Shown: positions 22,679 to 32,506, counted from the first letter of the stretch. The stretch: DNA of 34,283 nucleotides from Desulfobacterales bacterium (GCA_021647905.1 JAKITW010000022.1:1-34283), one strand, 5' to 3'. The notes: generated by a model not told the origin, from the letters alone. Numbers and translations: made by a program.

Positions 22679-24564
22679 CGGTTGCGCCCGGCCTTTTTCA
22701 GGTGGATCTGCAGGGCGGAAATAGCGGCCGGGGTCACCCCGGAGATCCGGGATGCCTGGCCCAGGGAGCGGGGCCGGACCCGGGAGAGTTTTTCCACCAC
22801 CTCGTTGGACAGTCCGGCCAGGCCGCGGTAGTCCATCTCCTCGGGCAGGCCCATCGCCTCCAGCCGCTTGAAACGCTTCACCTGTTCGTCCTGCCGGCTG
22901 ATATAGCCCTGATACTTGATCTCCAGCTGGACCTGGTCACGGACCTCGGCCCGGTCGTGCAGCGCTATCCCGGTCAACGGGCCCAGGTCGTTGAGGCTGA
23001 TTTCCGGCCGCTTCAACAGGTCGGCGGCCCGCAGGGGCTGACTGATCGGGGTGCTGGCCAGGGACTCCAGGACTCTGTTGAGTTCAGGGCCGGGCCTGAT
23101 CATTTCCCGCTCCAGCCGGGTACGCAAGGCGGTGATCGCCTCTTTCTTTGCAACAAAGGCGGCATGGGTCGCCCGGTCCACCAGCCCCTGCTGAAAGCCG
23201 ATCTCAGTGAGCCGGAGGTCGGCATTGTCCTCGCGGAGCAGGAGCCGGTATTCGGCCCGGGAGGTGAACAGGCGGTAAGGTTCCCTGGTGCCGCGGGTGA
23301 CCAGGTCGTCGATCAGCACCCCGATATAGGCCTGGGCCCGGTCCAGGACCAGCGGTTCCCGGTGGCGGATCAGGTTCACCGCATTGATCCCGGCGATCAA
23401 CCCCTGGGCCGCGGCCTCCTCGTAGCCCGAGGTGCCGTTGATCTGGCCGGCCAGGAACAGTCCCCCCACCCGTTTTGTTTCCAGTGAAGGCAAGAGTTCC
23501 AGCGGGTCGACATAATCGTATTCAATGGCATAGCCGGGCCGGATCATTTGCACCTGCGCCAGCCCCTTGATGCTCCGCAGCATGGCCATCTGGATATCCA
23601 GGGGCAGGCTGGTGGAGATGCCGTTGGGATAGACCTCCACGGTATCGATGCCCTCGGGCTCCAGGAATATCTGGTGGCTGTCCTTGTCCGGGAAGCGCAT
23701 TACCTTGTCCTCGATGGACGGACAGTAGCGGGCCCCCACCCCCTTGATCCTGCCGGCGTACATCGGCGACCGGTCGATACCGCCCCTGATAATGCCATGG
23801 GTATCCGCCGAGGTGTGGGTGGTGTGGCAGGGCAGCTGTTCAAGGGCCGGCGCGGCATCCGGGTCGCTGGCAAAGGAGAAGAAATTGGGCGGGGTATCGC
23901 CGAACTGGGGCCTCAGCTCGCCATAGTCGATGCTCCGGCTGTCCAGCCTCGGCGGGGTACCGGTCTTCATCCGGCCGATGGCAAAGCCGGCCTGGCGGAA
24001 CCATTGCGCCAGCCTGGTGGAGGGCGGGTCGCCCATCCGGCCGGCCGGGAAGTTCTTCATCCCGATATGGATCAGGCCGTGGAGAAAGGTGCCGGTGGCG
24101 ATGACCACTGCCTTGACCCGGATGGTCTCGTCCAGCGAGGTGACGATCCCGGCGATTGCTCCCTTTTTATTGGTAATGATCCGGTCCACCACGGTCTGGC
24201 GGATCTCCAGGTTGTCCTGGTTCTCCAGCACCGACTTCATCCGCAGCCGGTAGCGGAGCCGGTCGGCCTGGGCCCGTGACGAGCGAACCGCCGGACCCTT
24301 GCTGGTGTTCAAGCGGCGGAACTGGATACCGGTGGCATCGATGTTCCTGGCCATCTCGCCGCCCAGGGCATCGATCTCCTTGACCAGGTGGCCCTTGGCC
24401 AGGCCGCCGATGGCCGGGTTGCAGGACATGGCGCCGATGGTATCGACGTTGATCACCGTGATCAGGGTCTTACAGCCCATCCGGGCCGCGGCCAGGGCCG
24501 CCTCGCAGCCGGCATGGCCGGCGCCGATCACCACGATATCAAATTGATTTTCGTTTCCAGGCAT
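22675..24564 (-). CDS. mnmG: tRNA uridine-5-carboxymethylaminomethyl enzyme MnmG
   Basis: 629-aa FAD protein (also GidA) that, with MnmE, installs the cmnm5 group on wobble U34 of certain tRNAs. FAD-binding [17 protein letters not shown] is at the N-terminus; [15 protein letters not shown] and [15 protein letters not shown], with the catalytic Cys, are both present. Length is that of the family. The ATG at 24564 is preferred; an in-frame GTG at 24591 is possible. Its partner mnmE lies at the right end of the window, about 8 kb away. Confidence 0.96.
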   Translation of the reverse strand: MPGNENQFDIVVIGAGHAGCEAALAAARMGCKTLITVINVDTIGAMSCNPAIGGLAKGHLVKEIDALGGEMARNIDATGIQFRRLNTSKGPAVRSSRAQADRLRYRLRMKSVLENQDNLEIRQTVVDRIITNKKGAIAGIVTSLDETIRVKAVVIATGTFLHGLIHIGMKNFPAGRMGDPPSTRLAQWFRQAGFAIGRMKTGTPPRLDSRSIDYGELRPQFGDTPPNFFSFASDPDAAPALEQLPCHTTHTSADTHGIIRGGIDRSPMYAGRIKGVGARYCPSIEDKVMRFPDKDSHQIFLEPEGIDTVEVYPNGISTSLPLDIQMAMLRSIKGLAQVQMIRPGYAIEYDYVDPLELLPSLETKRVGGLFLAGQINGTSGYEEAAAQGLIAGINAVNLIRHREPLVLDRAQAYIGVLIDDLVTRGTREPYRLFTSRAEYRLLLREDNADLRLTEIGFQQGLVDRATHAAFVAKKEAITALRTRLEREMIRPGPELNRVLESLASTPISQPLRAADLLKRPEISLNDLGPLTGIALHDRAEVRDQVQLEIKYQGYISRQDEQVKRFKRLEAMGLPEEMDYRGLAGLSNEVVEKLSRVRPRSLGQASRISGVTPAAISALQIHLKKAGRNR

Positions 24565-24655
24565 GGGAATCTGCTGATTATTTATTGTCACCCTTGTTGT
24601 TCAGCTGCCAGCGCGGAACGTAACTGATCACCGGAGTATAACCCTGAACCTGGGG

Positions 24656-26131
24656 TCACTTATGCCAGCGCAGCCTGGGTCGCCGGGCCATGGCCCAGAA
24701 ATCCGGGGTGAGCAGCACGGCCACGGTGTAGAGTTCCAGCCGGCCGGCCAGCATGCACAGGCTCAGAACGACCTTGGCCAGGTCCGGCAGTTCGCCGTAG
24801 TTCTGGGTCGGGCCGACCAGGTGCAGGCCCGGACCGATGTTGTTCAGGGTGGCGATCACCGCGGTGGTGCCGGTGACGATATCCACCCCCAGGGCGGTGA
24901 CCGCCAGGCTGGCCAGGAAGAAAATCGCCAGGTACAGGGCAAAGAAGCCCAGCACCGAGATCAGCACGTCCCGGGGCACCCGGACCCGGCCCAGCTTGAT
25001 CTTGCCCACTGCCTGGGGATGGACCAGGGTGCGAAGCTGCAGCCGGGCATACTTGAAAAAGAGCAGGAACCGGACATGCTTGATCCCGCCGCCGGTGGAG
25101 CCGGCGCAGCCGCCGACGAACATCAGGGCCACCAGGAGCACCTTGCAGACCGCCGGCCACTGGTCGAAATCCGCCGTGCCGAAGCCGGTGGTGGTCAGGA
25201 TAGTCACCACCTGGAACAGCGCGGTGCGGATGTTTTCACCCCAGGAGCTGTAGGTGCCGTAGATAAAATTAGCCAGGATGATGATCACCGTTGCCCCGGC
25301 GGTCAGGCTGAGATAGAACCGGAACTCCTCGTTGCGCCAGTAGGCGGAGAAGCGGCCGCGCAGCCCATGGAAGTGGAGGGAGAAATTGGTCCCGGCCAGG
25401 AACATGAAGACAATGATCACGACCTCCACATAGAGTGACTGGAAATGCCCGACGCTGCCGCTGTGGGTGGAAAAACCGCCGGTGGCCAGGGTGGCGAAGG
25501 AGTGGCAGACCGCGTCAAAGAAATCCAGCCCGCCCAGGAGCAGCAGTAACACCTCGATGATGGTGAAGAGGAAATAGACGCTCCAGAGTATCCGGGCGGT
25601 GTCCTGGATCCGGGGCGCCAGCCGGTCCTTGGTCGGCCCCGGCATCTCGGCCTGAAAGAGCTGCATGCCGCCGATTCCCAGGAGCGGCAGGATGGCCAGG
25701 GTGAGGACGATGATCCCCATCCCGCCGAGCCAGTGGGTCAGGGCGCGCCAGAAGAGCAGGCTCTTGGGCAGGAGTTCCACCTGGCTGAGCACGCTGGACC
25801 CGGTGGTGGTGAAGCCGGACATGGACTCGAAAAAACAATCGACGAATGATTCCATCCCGCCGGAGAGATAAAAGGGCATCGCCCCGAGCAGGGCCATGGC
25901 CAGCCAGCTGAAGACCACCACGGCAAAGCCGTCCCGGTAGCCCAGGTCCTTTTCCGGGGGGAACAGGGCCACCAGCAGGCCGCCGGTCAGGCCGCCCAGC
26001 AGGGAGCAGACCACAAAGACCCTCACCATCCCGTCCTGGAAATAGAGACTGAAGGGGATCGGGGTGAGCAGGAACAGGGAGAGCAGGAGCAGCAGCTTTC
26101 CCAATATATTGAGTACTCCGCCGGTGCGCAT
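24656..26131 (-). CDS. trkH: Potassium uptake channel subunit TrkH
   Basis: 491-aa membrane protein of the TrkH/KtrB family that forms the K+ path of the Trk system. The four selectivity-filter loops can be seen in order: SGFTTTGSS, SFATLATGGFS, ILTTTGFGTADF and ATLNNIGPGL. AGGAGAACA precedes the ATG. It follows trkA by 73 bp in the same direction, the usual pairing of channel with its regulatory subunit. The Arg/Lys-rich C-terminus is cytoplasmic. Confidence 0.95.
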   Translation of the reverse strand: MRTGGVLNILGKLLLLLSLFLLTPIPFSLYFQDGMVRVFVVCSLLGGLTGGLLVALFPPEKDLGYRDGFAVVVFSWLAMALLGAMPFYLSGGMESFVDCFFESMSGFTTTGSSVLSQVELLPKSLLFWRALTHWLGGMGIIVLTLAILPLLGIGGMQLFQAEMPGPTKDRLAPRIQDTARILWSVYFLFTIIEVLLLLLGGLDFFDAVCHSFATLATGGFSTHSGSVGHFQSLYVEVVIIVFMFLAGTNFSLHFHGLRGRFSAYWRNEEFRFYLSLTAGATVIIILANFIYGTYSSWGENIRTALFQVVTILTTTGFGTADFDQWPAVCKVLLVALMFVGGCAGSTGGGIKHVRFLLFFKYARLQLRTLVHPQAVGKIKLGRVRVPRDVLISVLGFFALYLAIFFLASLAVTALGVDIVTGTTAVIATLNNIGPGLHLVGPTQNYGELPDLAKVVLSLCMLAGRLELYTVAVLLTPDFWAMARRPRLRWHK

Positions 26132-26204
26132 TGTTCTCCTGTTTCGGATCCGTTGGCTGGGTCTTTAAGCGGGGGCGGGAAACCCGTGACAGTGGAATGC
26201 CCGG

Positions 26205-27551
26205 TTACAGCTCAAAAAAAGACTCTACATTCGGGCTGGCGTCTTTAGTGAAAAAAATGATCAGGGTATCGCCGGGCAGAAAGGTGGTCTCCCCGGAGGG
26301 GATGAAGACCTGCTCGTTGCGAACGATTCCGGCGATAAGGATCCCGGCGGGAAAGGGGATCTGCTTGAGTGGGATCTCCTTGAGCCGGGAGCCGTCCGGG
26401 AGTTTCAATTCGATCAACTCGGCATCGCTGTCCAGCAGGGTGGCTACCGACAGGATGGTGCCGCGCCGGACAAACCGGAGGATCATGTCGGCCGCCACCT
26501 GCCGCGGGCTCAGGGCCACGTCGATCCCCAGTTTGCCGAGCAGGGGGATGAAGTCGGGGCGGGTGATCTTGGTGATGCACTTCTTGGCGCCATGGTGCTT
26601 GGCCAGCAGACTGGAAAGGATATTAGTGGTATCACTGTCAGTCACCGAGATCACCAGGTCGGCCCGGTCGATCCCCTCCTCAAGCAGGACATGGGCCTCC
26701 AGGCCGTCAAAGTTCAAGACCAGTGTTTCCTCAAGGACCTCGGTGAGATGGTCGCAGTGGTTGATGTCCTTTTCCACCAGACGGACATCAATATGTTTCC
26801 CCTCCAGTTCCCGGGCCACCAGGGTGCCGGTGATTCCGCCGCCGATGATAAAGACCAGGTCCGGTTTCTTGCTGGACAGGTTGAACAACCGCTCCAGCTC
26901 GGAAATATCCTCGCGCCGGATCATCACATAGACCCGGTCCCCCTCTTCAATCCGGTCCTCGCCACGGGGGATGATGGTCTTGCCGTTACGCAGGATGGCC
27001 GCCACCACAAAGCGATGACTGCCCTTGAACCCCTTGAGTTCGCCCAGGCTGAGACCGGCGCAGGGGTTGCCCGCATGGACGACATAGCCGAGCAGCACGA
27101 TCCGGCCGTCGGCAAACTCGGCCATGTCAAAGGCCTCGGGCACATTGCAGAGCTGGATGATCTCCTGGGCCATGGCCCGGTCCGGACTGATCAACAGGTC
27201 GATGCCCAGGGCCTTTTCATTGAGCAGCGCGCCAGGGGTGAGAAAGTCCTCGTTGCGGACCCGGGCGATCCGGTTTTTGACCTGGTACTGCTTTGACAGG
27301 AGACAGGCCACCAGGTTGACCTCATCGCTGTCAGTGACCGCGATGAACAGGTCGGTCTTGTCAATGCCGGCTTCCTCCAGGACCCGGGCCGAGGCGCCGC
27401 TGCCGTGTACCGCCAGGATGTTGAGTTCCCGTTCCAGACGGCGGAGCCTGGACTCGTCCCGGTCAACGAGCACCACCTCCTGGCCTTCCAGGGAAAGCTT
27501 TTCGCTCAAATGGTGACCGACCTGGCCGGCCCCGACAATCATGATCCGCAC
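26205..27551 (-). CDS. trkA: Trk potassium transport regulatory subunit TrkA
   Basis: 448-aa cytoplasmic NAD(H)/ATP-binding protein that gates TrkH. It has two RCK modules: RCK_N with IMIVGAGQVGHHLSEKL at the start and a second with VFIIGGGITGTLVARELEG near residue 230, each followed by an RCK_C domain (the last includes PSGETTFLPGDTLIIF). The GTG at 27551 gives the usual TrkA N-terminus and has GCGAGGTG upstream; the longer frame to 27608 is not TrkA-like. It is first in the trkA-trkH-mnmG-lgt run. Confidence 0.95.
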   Translation of the reverse strand: MRIMIVGAGQVGHHLSEKLSLEGQEVVLVDRDESRLRRLERELNILAVHGSGASARVLEEAGIDKTDLFIAVTDSDEVNLVACLLSKQYQVKNRIARVRNEDFLTPGALLNEKALGIDLLISPDRAMAQEIIQLCNVPEAFDMAEFADGRIVLLGYVVHAGNPCAGLSLGELKGFKGSHRFVVAAILRNGKTIIPRGEDRIEEGDRVYVMIRREDISELERLFNLSSKKPDLVFIIGGGITGTLVARELEGKHIDVRLVEKDINHCDHLTEVLEETLVLNFDGLEAHVLLEEGIDRADLVISVTDSDTTNILSSLLAKHHGAKKCITKITRPDFIPLLGKLGIDVALSPRQVAADMILRFVRRGTILSVATLLDSDAELIELKLPDGSRLKEIPLKQIPFPAGILIAGIVRNEQVFIPSGETTFLPGDTLIIFFTKDASPNVESFFEL

Positions 27552-27864
27552 AAAACACCTCGCAGGGAGAGTAACCAGCATGGCTGGACCATATTTGCCC
27601 AGCCGCAACGAAACAATGAATAAAAGACGTCACTCCGGCATGGCAAGGCCTCCGCTTGGTGACGACTTCCATATAAAACGCCCGTTGCAACAGGCTGCCG
27701 GCCGCTGCGGTCCTTAAACGGGCACCACATTGCCGGCACCCGCAATATCAGGCGGAACCGCAACACCTTACAGCTGATCGGCAGGCAAAGGGCCCGGTTT
27801 GTTTGGCGGCATTATATATGGCAGTGGTTATATTTGCAAATCAAGCATGATCGCCGGGCCGGGC
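27552..27864. other. Intergenic region upstream of trkA
   Basis: 313 bp between fmdB (ending at 27865) and trkA. It holds a site AACCAGC-ATG-GCTGGAC at 27573 and a 7-bp inverted repeat GCCCGTT/AACGGGC flanking a GC-rich stretch near 27680-27722. No gene and no strong promoter were seen. Confidence 0.5.
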
Positions 27865-28179
27865 TTAGTCGCTGATCTTGGACTTCAGGTCCGGCATGGT
27901 TTCCGGTTTGCTTCTGTCCCAGATCCGGCTTTCCTTGTCCGTGGCAGTGACGTTCTCATAGATCCCGTCGTCCCGTTTCACCAGCTTGGTAAAGCCGAGA
28001 CTCTTGAGGTCGCTGTTGGTCTTGGGGGTGTTGATCGCCACCAGGGAGATCAGCCGGCGCACCTTGCCGCCGCAGTCTGGACACTGTTCCAGCCTGTCCG
28101 CCTTGATCGACTGGCTGATTTCAAACTGTCTGCCCCTGGCGCAGCCCTGGTCGAGATGCTCATATTCGTAAACAGGCAC
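27865..28179 (-). CDS. FmdB-family zinc-ribbon protein
   Basis: 104-aa small protein starting MPVYEYEH, the standard FmdB start. The second zinc knuckle is intact (CPDCGG, Cys33/Cys36). The first knuckle, normally CxxC, is reduced to a single Cys13 in LDQGCARGRQFE, so zinc binding may be incomplete or of another type. The GTG start has GGAGAGGAAAACA just upstream. FmdB proteins are often called regulators but their role is poorly known. Two MITE copies lie immediately upstream, only 22 bp from the start codon. Confidence 0.86.
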   Translation of the reverse strand: MPVYEYEHLDQGCARGRQFEISQSIKADRLEQCPDCGGKVRRLISLVAINTPKTNSDLKSLGFTKLVKRDDGIYENVTATDKESRIWDRSKPETMPDLKSKISD

Positions 28180-28201
28180 TGTTTTCCTCTCCGGTTTAAG
28201 G

Positions 28202-28305
28202 ATTGTCGGTCTCGCAACAACCGCGAGACGGACATGACTAATGTTGTAACTTGTTGATTTTATTCGGTGGCATTTGAAACTTTCGGGTTTTTTACGAGTT
28301 CATCA
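28202..28305 (+). mobile_element. MITE-like element, copy C
   Basis: 104-bp copy of the family, more divergent from A and B than from D (one difference). It has the GTCTCGC...GCGAGAC hairpin near the left end. It is preceded by AAGGATT. Tandem with copy D at a 107-bp period; the junction also reads AAGGATT. Confidence 0.85.
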
Positions 28306-28308
28306 AGG

Positions 28309-28412
28309 ATTGTCGGTCTCGCAACAACCGCGAGACGGACGTGACTAATGTTGTAACTTGTTGATTTTATTCGGTGGCATTTGAAACTTTCGGGTTTTTT
28401 ACGAGTTCATCA
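28309..28412 (+). mobile_element. MITE-like element, copy D
   Basis: 104 bp, one difference from copy C, and followed by AAGGATT as is copy C. AAGGATT is thus found before, between and after the pair, as expected if one unit with its target duplication was itself duplicated. Confidence 0.85.
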
Positions 28413-28534
28413 AGGATTCCCCGGACCGGTGACGGCCAACGGACCCCAGCCATGCTGGTTTATTTGTAAGCGCGCGCAGGAGGCAACCCAGAGTCCGGCC
28501 GGGCCTGCCCCGTGAGTGGTTACGGTTTATTTGT

Positions 28535-28563
28535 TTGACACTGTTTTGCCGGCTGGGTATATT
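28535..28563 (+). promoter_or_regulatory. Sigma-70 promoter for the rpmH operon
   Basis: Consensus -35 TTGACA (28535-28540), 17-bp spacer, -10 TATATT (28558-28563). This is by far the best promoter seen in the window and it points at rpmH. The predicted transcript has a leader of about 230 nt. Confidence 0.8.
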
Positions 28564-28569
28564 ATCTTT

Positions 28570-28803
28570 CTTTTGGGCCCTGTGCTTTCAGGCAAGAATC
28601 CGTTGCGCCTGTCCGGAGGCGACATGTTCGCAATGTACCCACCCCGCGCGAACTTGCAATAATACAGAATAAGCCTCCGGCGTCAAGCGGGATAAAAGGG
28701 AGCACCGTCGGCTTTCCACGGTCATCCTTCCGGCAGAGCCTGAACCCAGCCGGCCGACATGGAATGAAGTATCATATAAACAGTTGAGGCAAGGAAAGAG
28801 ATC
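28570..28803 (+). other. Structured 5' leader upstream of rpmH
   Basis: CCGGAGGC (28613-28620) pairs with GCCTCCGG (28673-28680), and GTTCGC pairs with GCGAAC inside, giving a nested hairpin. The rest of the leader contains no open frame of note. It could be a regulatory leader for ribosomal protein L34 and RNase P, or simply RNA structure. No known riboswitch was recognised. Confidence 0.45.
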
Positions 28804-28941
28804 ATGAGCAAGAGAACATTTCAACCGAGCAATTTGAAGCGCAAGCGCACCCATGGTTTCCGGCTGCGGATGAAGACCAAGTCCGGCCGGGCCATTATCA
28901 ACAACAGGCGGGCCAGGGGCCGCAAACGGTTGTCAGCCTAA
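28804..28941 (+). CDS. rpmH: Ribosomal protein bL34
   Basis: 45-aa, very basic ribosomal protein of the large subunit, starting [19 protein letters not shown], with a conserved RMKTKSGR and an [10 protein letters not shown] tail. This is the usual start of a rpmH-rnpA-yidD-yidC-jag-mnmE cluster near the replication origin; dnaA is not seen upstream here. AAGGAAAGAG lies just before the ATG. Confidence 0.97.
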   Translation: MSKRTFQPSNLKRKRTHGFRLRMKTKSGRAIINNRRARGRKRLSA

Positions 28942-29013
28942 AGGACCGCTCACGCCGGGCCGAACCCCGGCAGGCCCTTTATCCGCCGCTGAGCCGGCCG
29001 GCAGATTTTCACC

Positions 29014-29388
29014 ATGAACCCAAGGACGCTTCCCAAAACACATCTCCTGAGAAAAAACCGGGAATATCAGAAGGTCTATCGCAGTGGCAAGCGTCTCAGA
29101 GGGGATTGCTTCAGCCTGATCTATACCCCCAACGGTCTTGATACCAACAGGCTGGGGATCAGTGTTCATGGCCGGCTCAAGGGCGCGGTGCAGAGAAACA
29201 GGATTAAAAGAATCATCAAGGAATTCTACAGGTTGAACCGGGAATTATTGCCCCCGTCCATGGACATCGTTTTTGCGGTCCGCAAGGGATTTGCGCCAAG
29301 GACCCCTGCCGAGATAAGGGAGGCGGTTGCACCCCTTGTTGGCGATACGCAGGCAGCCGCTGGTTCCGGAAAAACAACCCCTGCGTAG
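29014..29388 (+). CDS. rnpA: Ribonuclease P protein component
   Basis: 124-aa basic protein cofactor of RNase P, which matures tRNA 5' ends. The family mark [13 protein letters not shown] begins at residue 61 after GRLKGAVQ; N-terminal [16 protein letters not shown] is also typical. It follows rpmH by 72 bp. The C-terminal 15 residues are low-complexity and poorly conserved. Confidence 0.95.
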   Translation: MNPRTLPKTHLLRKNREYQKVYRSGKRLRGDCFSLIYTPNGLDTNRLGISVHGRLKGAVQRNRIKRIIKEFYRLNRELLPPSMDIVFAVRKGFAPRTPAEIREAVAPLVGDTQAAAGSGKTTPA

Positions 29389-29440
29389 CCGGTTCCCCCG
29401 GCAAATGCGGCTCCGGTGCCCGGAAAATGGTTCAGGGAAT

Positions 29441-29746
29441 ATGCTCCCTGCCATGGACAGTTGCAGTAACATTCCGATGCTTGCAGATCCGCTGGCAAAT
29501 GTTGATATCGTGATACAGTGGCTGAATAGACTCGGATCGACACTCTGCCGGGCCCTGATACGGGCCTATCAATTGGTTCTTTCCCCCCTGCTTCCTCCCA
29601 CCTGCCGTTTTACGCCGACCTGTTCCCAGTACGCCATGGACGCCATCGGACGTCACGGGCTGGGCCGCGGTCTGTACCTGGCGATCAGGCGGGTGCTGCG
29701 CTGTCATCCCTTCCATCCGGGTGGATTTGATCCGGTTGATCACTAG
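29441..29746 (+). CDS. yidD: Membrane protein insertion efficiency factor YidD
   Basis: Small membrane-associated protein that assists YidC-dependent insertion. It has the family core [30 protein letters not shown] and [13 protein letters not shown]. The family is usually 70-90 aa, so the start is doubtful: the ATG at 29441 (AGGGA only 2 bp away) gives 101 aa; 29453 and 29477 are also possible. It begins 52 bp after rnpA. Confidence 0.9.
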   Translation: MLPAMDSCSNIPMLADPLANVDIVIQWLNRLGSTLCRALIRAYQLVLSPLLPPTCRFTPTCSQYAMDAIGRHGLGRGLYLAIRRVLRCHPFHPGGFDPVDH

Positions 29747-29816
29747 CACAATGGATAATCTCACCCGGACCACCGGCGCACCGGAGTACCGGATCGGGTT
29801 ATTCGAGGAAAATTAA

Positions 29817-31475
29817 ATGGATACACAGAGGGCTTTTGTCGCAATTTTACTATCGTTCGTGATCCTGCTCGGCTACCAGTACTTCTTTGTCGGGGCTCCG
29901 CCGGAACAGGCGCGGAACCCGGTGGCCACGGAGCAGGCCGAATCACCCCCGGTTGACGGACCGGCCCCGGCCGCGCTTCCCCAGGCCCCGGCGACTGCCC
30001 CGGCCCCGGTAGCGGTGGTGCAGCCAACCCGGCAAGGCCGGGATATCACCGTGGAGACCGATCTCTTTTCCGCCCTGATCAGCGAAACCGGCGGCGGGGT
30101 GAAGAGCTTCAAGCTGAAGAAGTACATGGAGTCCATGGCGCCGGACTCGGACTATAAGGAACTGATCACCACCAAGGCCTTCCAGGAGCTGCCGCTCTAC
30201 TTCTCCTGGGGGGTGAGCCCGGAAAAGGCGGAGATCCCGGTGTTCACCGCATCCACCGGTTCGCTTATCCTGGGCCCGGCCGGCAGCGGCCGGGAACAGA
30301 GCCTGCGCATGGAGGCCACGCTCTCTTCCGGGCTTGTCATCGTCCGCACCCTTACCTTTGATAATACCAATTATCTGGCCAACCTGGAGGTGGAGGTGCG
30401 GAACACCACCGATACCCCGCTGCAGGGCGCGCCCTACCTGGGACTGACCAACCTCCCCTTTAACCCCGATTCCCAGCGTTATCTCTTTGCCGGGCCCGCG
30501 GTGCTGGTGAATGATTCCCTTGAGGAGGTCAAGGTCAGCGACCTCAACAAGAAGGGGCCCAAGACCCTGACCGGCCGGATTGACTGGGCCGCCTATGAGG
30601 GCAACTACTTCATGACCGGGATGATCCCCGGGGAAAAGGATGGCGCCAAGGTGCTGTTAAGCGCGGACAACGACAAGGTGAGCACGGTTCTTTCCGCTGG
30701 CCAGGACGTGATCCCGGCCCAGGGCCGGCAACACTATGCCTATTCCTTTTATTTCGGCCCCAAGAAGCTGTCGACCCTCAAGCAAACCGGCCACAACCTG
30801 GAACGGATCGTCAACTTCGGCTGGTTCGACAAGATGGCCCGGCCGGTCCTTTACCTGCTCAATTTCCTCTATCGCTACGTGCATAACTACGGGGTGGCGA
30901 TCATCATGGTTACCGTGCTGATTAAACTCGTTCTCTGGCCCATCTCCCACAAGGGGATGAAGTCAATGAAGAACATGCAGGCGATTCAGCCCAAGATCGC
31001 CAAGCTGCGGGAAAAATACAAGAACGACTCCGCCCGGATAAACCAGGAGATGATGAACCTGTACAAGACCTACAAGGTCAATCCCCTGGGCGGCTGCCTG
31101 CCGATGTTTCTCCAGATTCCGGTCTTTTTCGCCCTGTACAAGGTGCTGCTCCAGGCCATTGAACTGCGCCATGCCCCGTTCATGCTCTGGATCACCGACC
31201 TGGCCGCGCCGGACCGGTTGTGGATCGGCATTGATATCCCCTACCTGCACGGGATCCCGGTTCTTACCCTGCTGATGGGCGCCAGTATGTTTTTGCAACA
31301 GAAGATGACCCCGTCGCCGGCTGATCCGACCCAGGCCAAGATCATGCTCTTTCTGCCGGTCATCTTCACCTTCATGTTCATCAACTTTGCTTCCGGCCTG
31401 GTGTTGTACTGGTTTGTCAACAACCTGCTCGCCATTGCCCAGCAATACATAGTGAACAGGCCGGCCAAGAGTTGA
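29817..31475 (+). CDS. yidC: Membrane protein insertase YidC
   Basis: 552-aa inner-membrane insertase. N-terminal membrane anchor (about 6-24, FVAILLSFVILLGYQYF), a Pro/Ala-rich linker, a large periplasmic beta domain (about 70-330), then the conserved core with MVTVLIKLVLWPISHKG, the helical hairpin MQAIQPKIAKLREKYK, NPLGGCLPMFLQIPVFFALY and the last segments GLVLYWFVNNLLAIAQQ. It inserts membrane proteins with or without SecYEG. The Gram-negative type (long first periplasmic domain) supports a Gram-negative host. Confidence 0.97.
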   Translation: MDTQRAFVAILLSFVILLGYQYFFVGAPPEQARNPVATEQAESPPVDGPAPAALPQAPATAPAPVAVVQPTRQGRDITVETDLFSALISETGGGVKSFKLKKYMESMAPDSDYKELITTKAFQELPLYFSWGVSPEKAEIPVFTASTGSLILGPAGSGREQSLRMEATLSSGLVIVRTLTFDNTNYLANLEVEVRNTTDTPLQGAPYLGLTNLPFNPDSQRYLFAGPAVLVNDSLEEVKVSDLNKKGPKTLTGRIDWAAYEGNYFMTGMIPGEKDGAKVLLSADNDKVSTVLSAGQDVIPAQGRQHYAYSFYFGPKKLSTLKQTGHNLERIVNFGWFDKMARPVLYLLNFLYRYVHNYGVAIIMVTVLIKLVLWPISHKGMKSMKNMQAIQPKIAKLREKYKNDSARINQEMMNLYKTYKVNPLGGCLPMFLQIPVFFALYKVLLQAIELRHAPFMLWITDLAAPDRLWIGIDIPYLHGIPVLTLLMGASMFLQQKMTPSPADPTQAKIMLFLPVIFTFMFINFASGLVLYWFVNNLLAIAQQYIVNRPAKS

Positions 31476-31558
31476 CGAAACGACTCTGACATACGGCGGT
31501 CGCCCCGGGATGATGGCGGTTTCCAGTCCCATAGGCGCCGCGCTGAGGAACGTTAGTT

Positions 31559-32506
31559 ATGAAACCAAAAAAAATAGAATTTCAGGGAAAGGATGTGGCC
31601 GAGGCGATTAAGAACGCCTGCCGGACCTTGAACGTTTCCCAGGAAGACCTGGATATCGAGGTCCTTAATACCGGATCGCTGGGTATTTTCGGGCTCTGCC
31701 GGCAGAAGGTGCGGTTGCGGGTGTCGATCAAGCAGGGCACCGCGGCCCGGAAAGAGGAGGAGGCCCGGGAATCGCCGCTGGCCGCCCTGGCGGCGGAAGG
31801 GTTCGGTCTGGCCGAACCTGAACGGACAGCGGTTGACCAACCGGTCCGGCCCCGGGAAAATGGACCCCAGCCGGCGGAACCGGCCGTCAAGGTTGCAAAA
31901 AAACAGGCTCAGCAGAAAGAAGTTGCAGAAAAACAGCCGGAAAGGACGGCCCCGGCGCCCCAGCCGGCAGCAGAGGTCAGCCAGGAGATCCGCGCCACGG
32001 TCCGGGCCGAACTGCTGGTCCTCCTTGATCTGATGGGGTTCCCTGCCCAGGTTACGGTCCGGTCGGAGCAGAACTCGATTGTCGCCGTTATCAGCGGCGA
32101 CCATGTGGACGCAATCATCGGCGACGAGGGCAAGGTGCTGGACAGCCTGCAGTATCTTCTCCGCAAGATCCTGGCCAAAAAGCATTCCATCAACGCGGCC
32201 CTGTCGCTGGATGCCGGTGACTACCGGGCCAGCCGTTTGCAGCAGCTTGAGGCCCTGGCCCGGAAACTGGCCGAAGAGGTCAGAACCGGCGGCAAGACCA
32301 GGTCCATCTCCTCGCTCAATCCCTCGGAACGGCGGGTGGTGCACGTTGTTCTGCAGGAAGACAAGGATATCCGCAGCCGCAGTGTCGGCGACGGCTTGTT
32401 TAAGAAGGTGCTCATCTATCGCCCGGGCAAGGGACGCAAAGGCGGGTCCGGCCGGCGCCGCAAGGGCGGCGGCCGGAGCGGTGCGCCGACCGAGTCGGCC
32501 GAGTAG
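31559..32506 (+). CDS. jag: Jag/KhpB-type RNA-binding protein
   Basis: 315-aa protein with a Jag_N domain (about 1-55, including NTGSLGIFGLCRQKVRLRV), a charged Ala/Glu/Pro/Lys-rich linker (about 60-140), a KH domain (about 145-220, ISGDHVDAIIGDEGKVLDSL) and an R3H domain (SSLNPSERRVVHVVL). The tail is rich in Arg, Lys and Gly. KH-R3H proteins bind RNA and, in other bacteria, influence envelope growth and division. It sits between yidC and mnmE as in many genomes. Confidence 0.94.
   Translation: MKPKKIEFQGKDVAEAIKNACRTLNVSQEDLDIEVLNTGSLGIFGLCRQKVRLRVSIKQGTAARKEEEARESPLAALAAEGFGLAEPERTAVDQPVRPRENGPQPAEPAVKVAKKQAQQKEVAEKQPERTAPAPQPAAEVSQEIRATVRAELLVLLDLMGFPAQVTVRSEQNSIVAVISGDHVDAIIGDEGKVLDSLQYLLRKILAKKHSINAALSLDAGDYRASRLQQLEALARKLAEEVRTGGKTRSISSLNPSERRVVHVVLQEDKDIRSRSVGDGLFKKVLIYRPGKGRKGGSGRRRKGGGRSGAPTESAE

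Noticed and set aside
28202-28412. Two ~104-bp direct repeats looked at first like part of a CRISPR array
   Set aside because: Only two units, far longer than CRISPR repeats, joined by 3 bp with no spacers, and single copies occur elsewhere in both orientations with target duplications.
28180-28803. Replication origin next to rpmH
   Set aside because: No DnaA boxes of the TTATCCACA type, no AT-rich unwinding region and no dnaA gene were seen.
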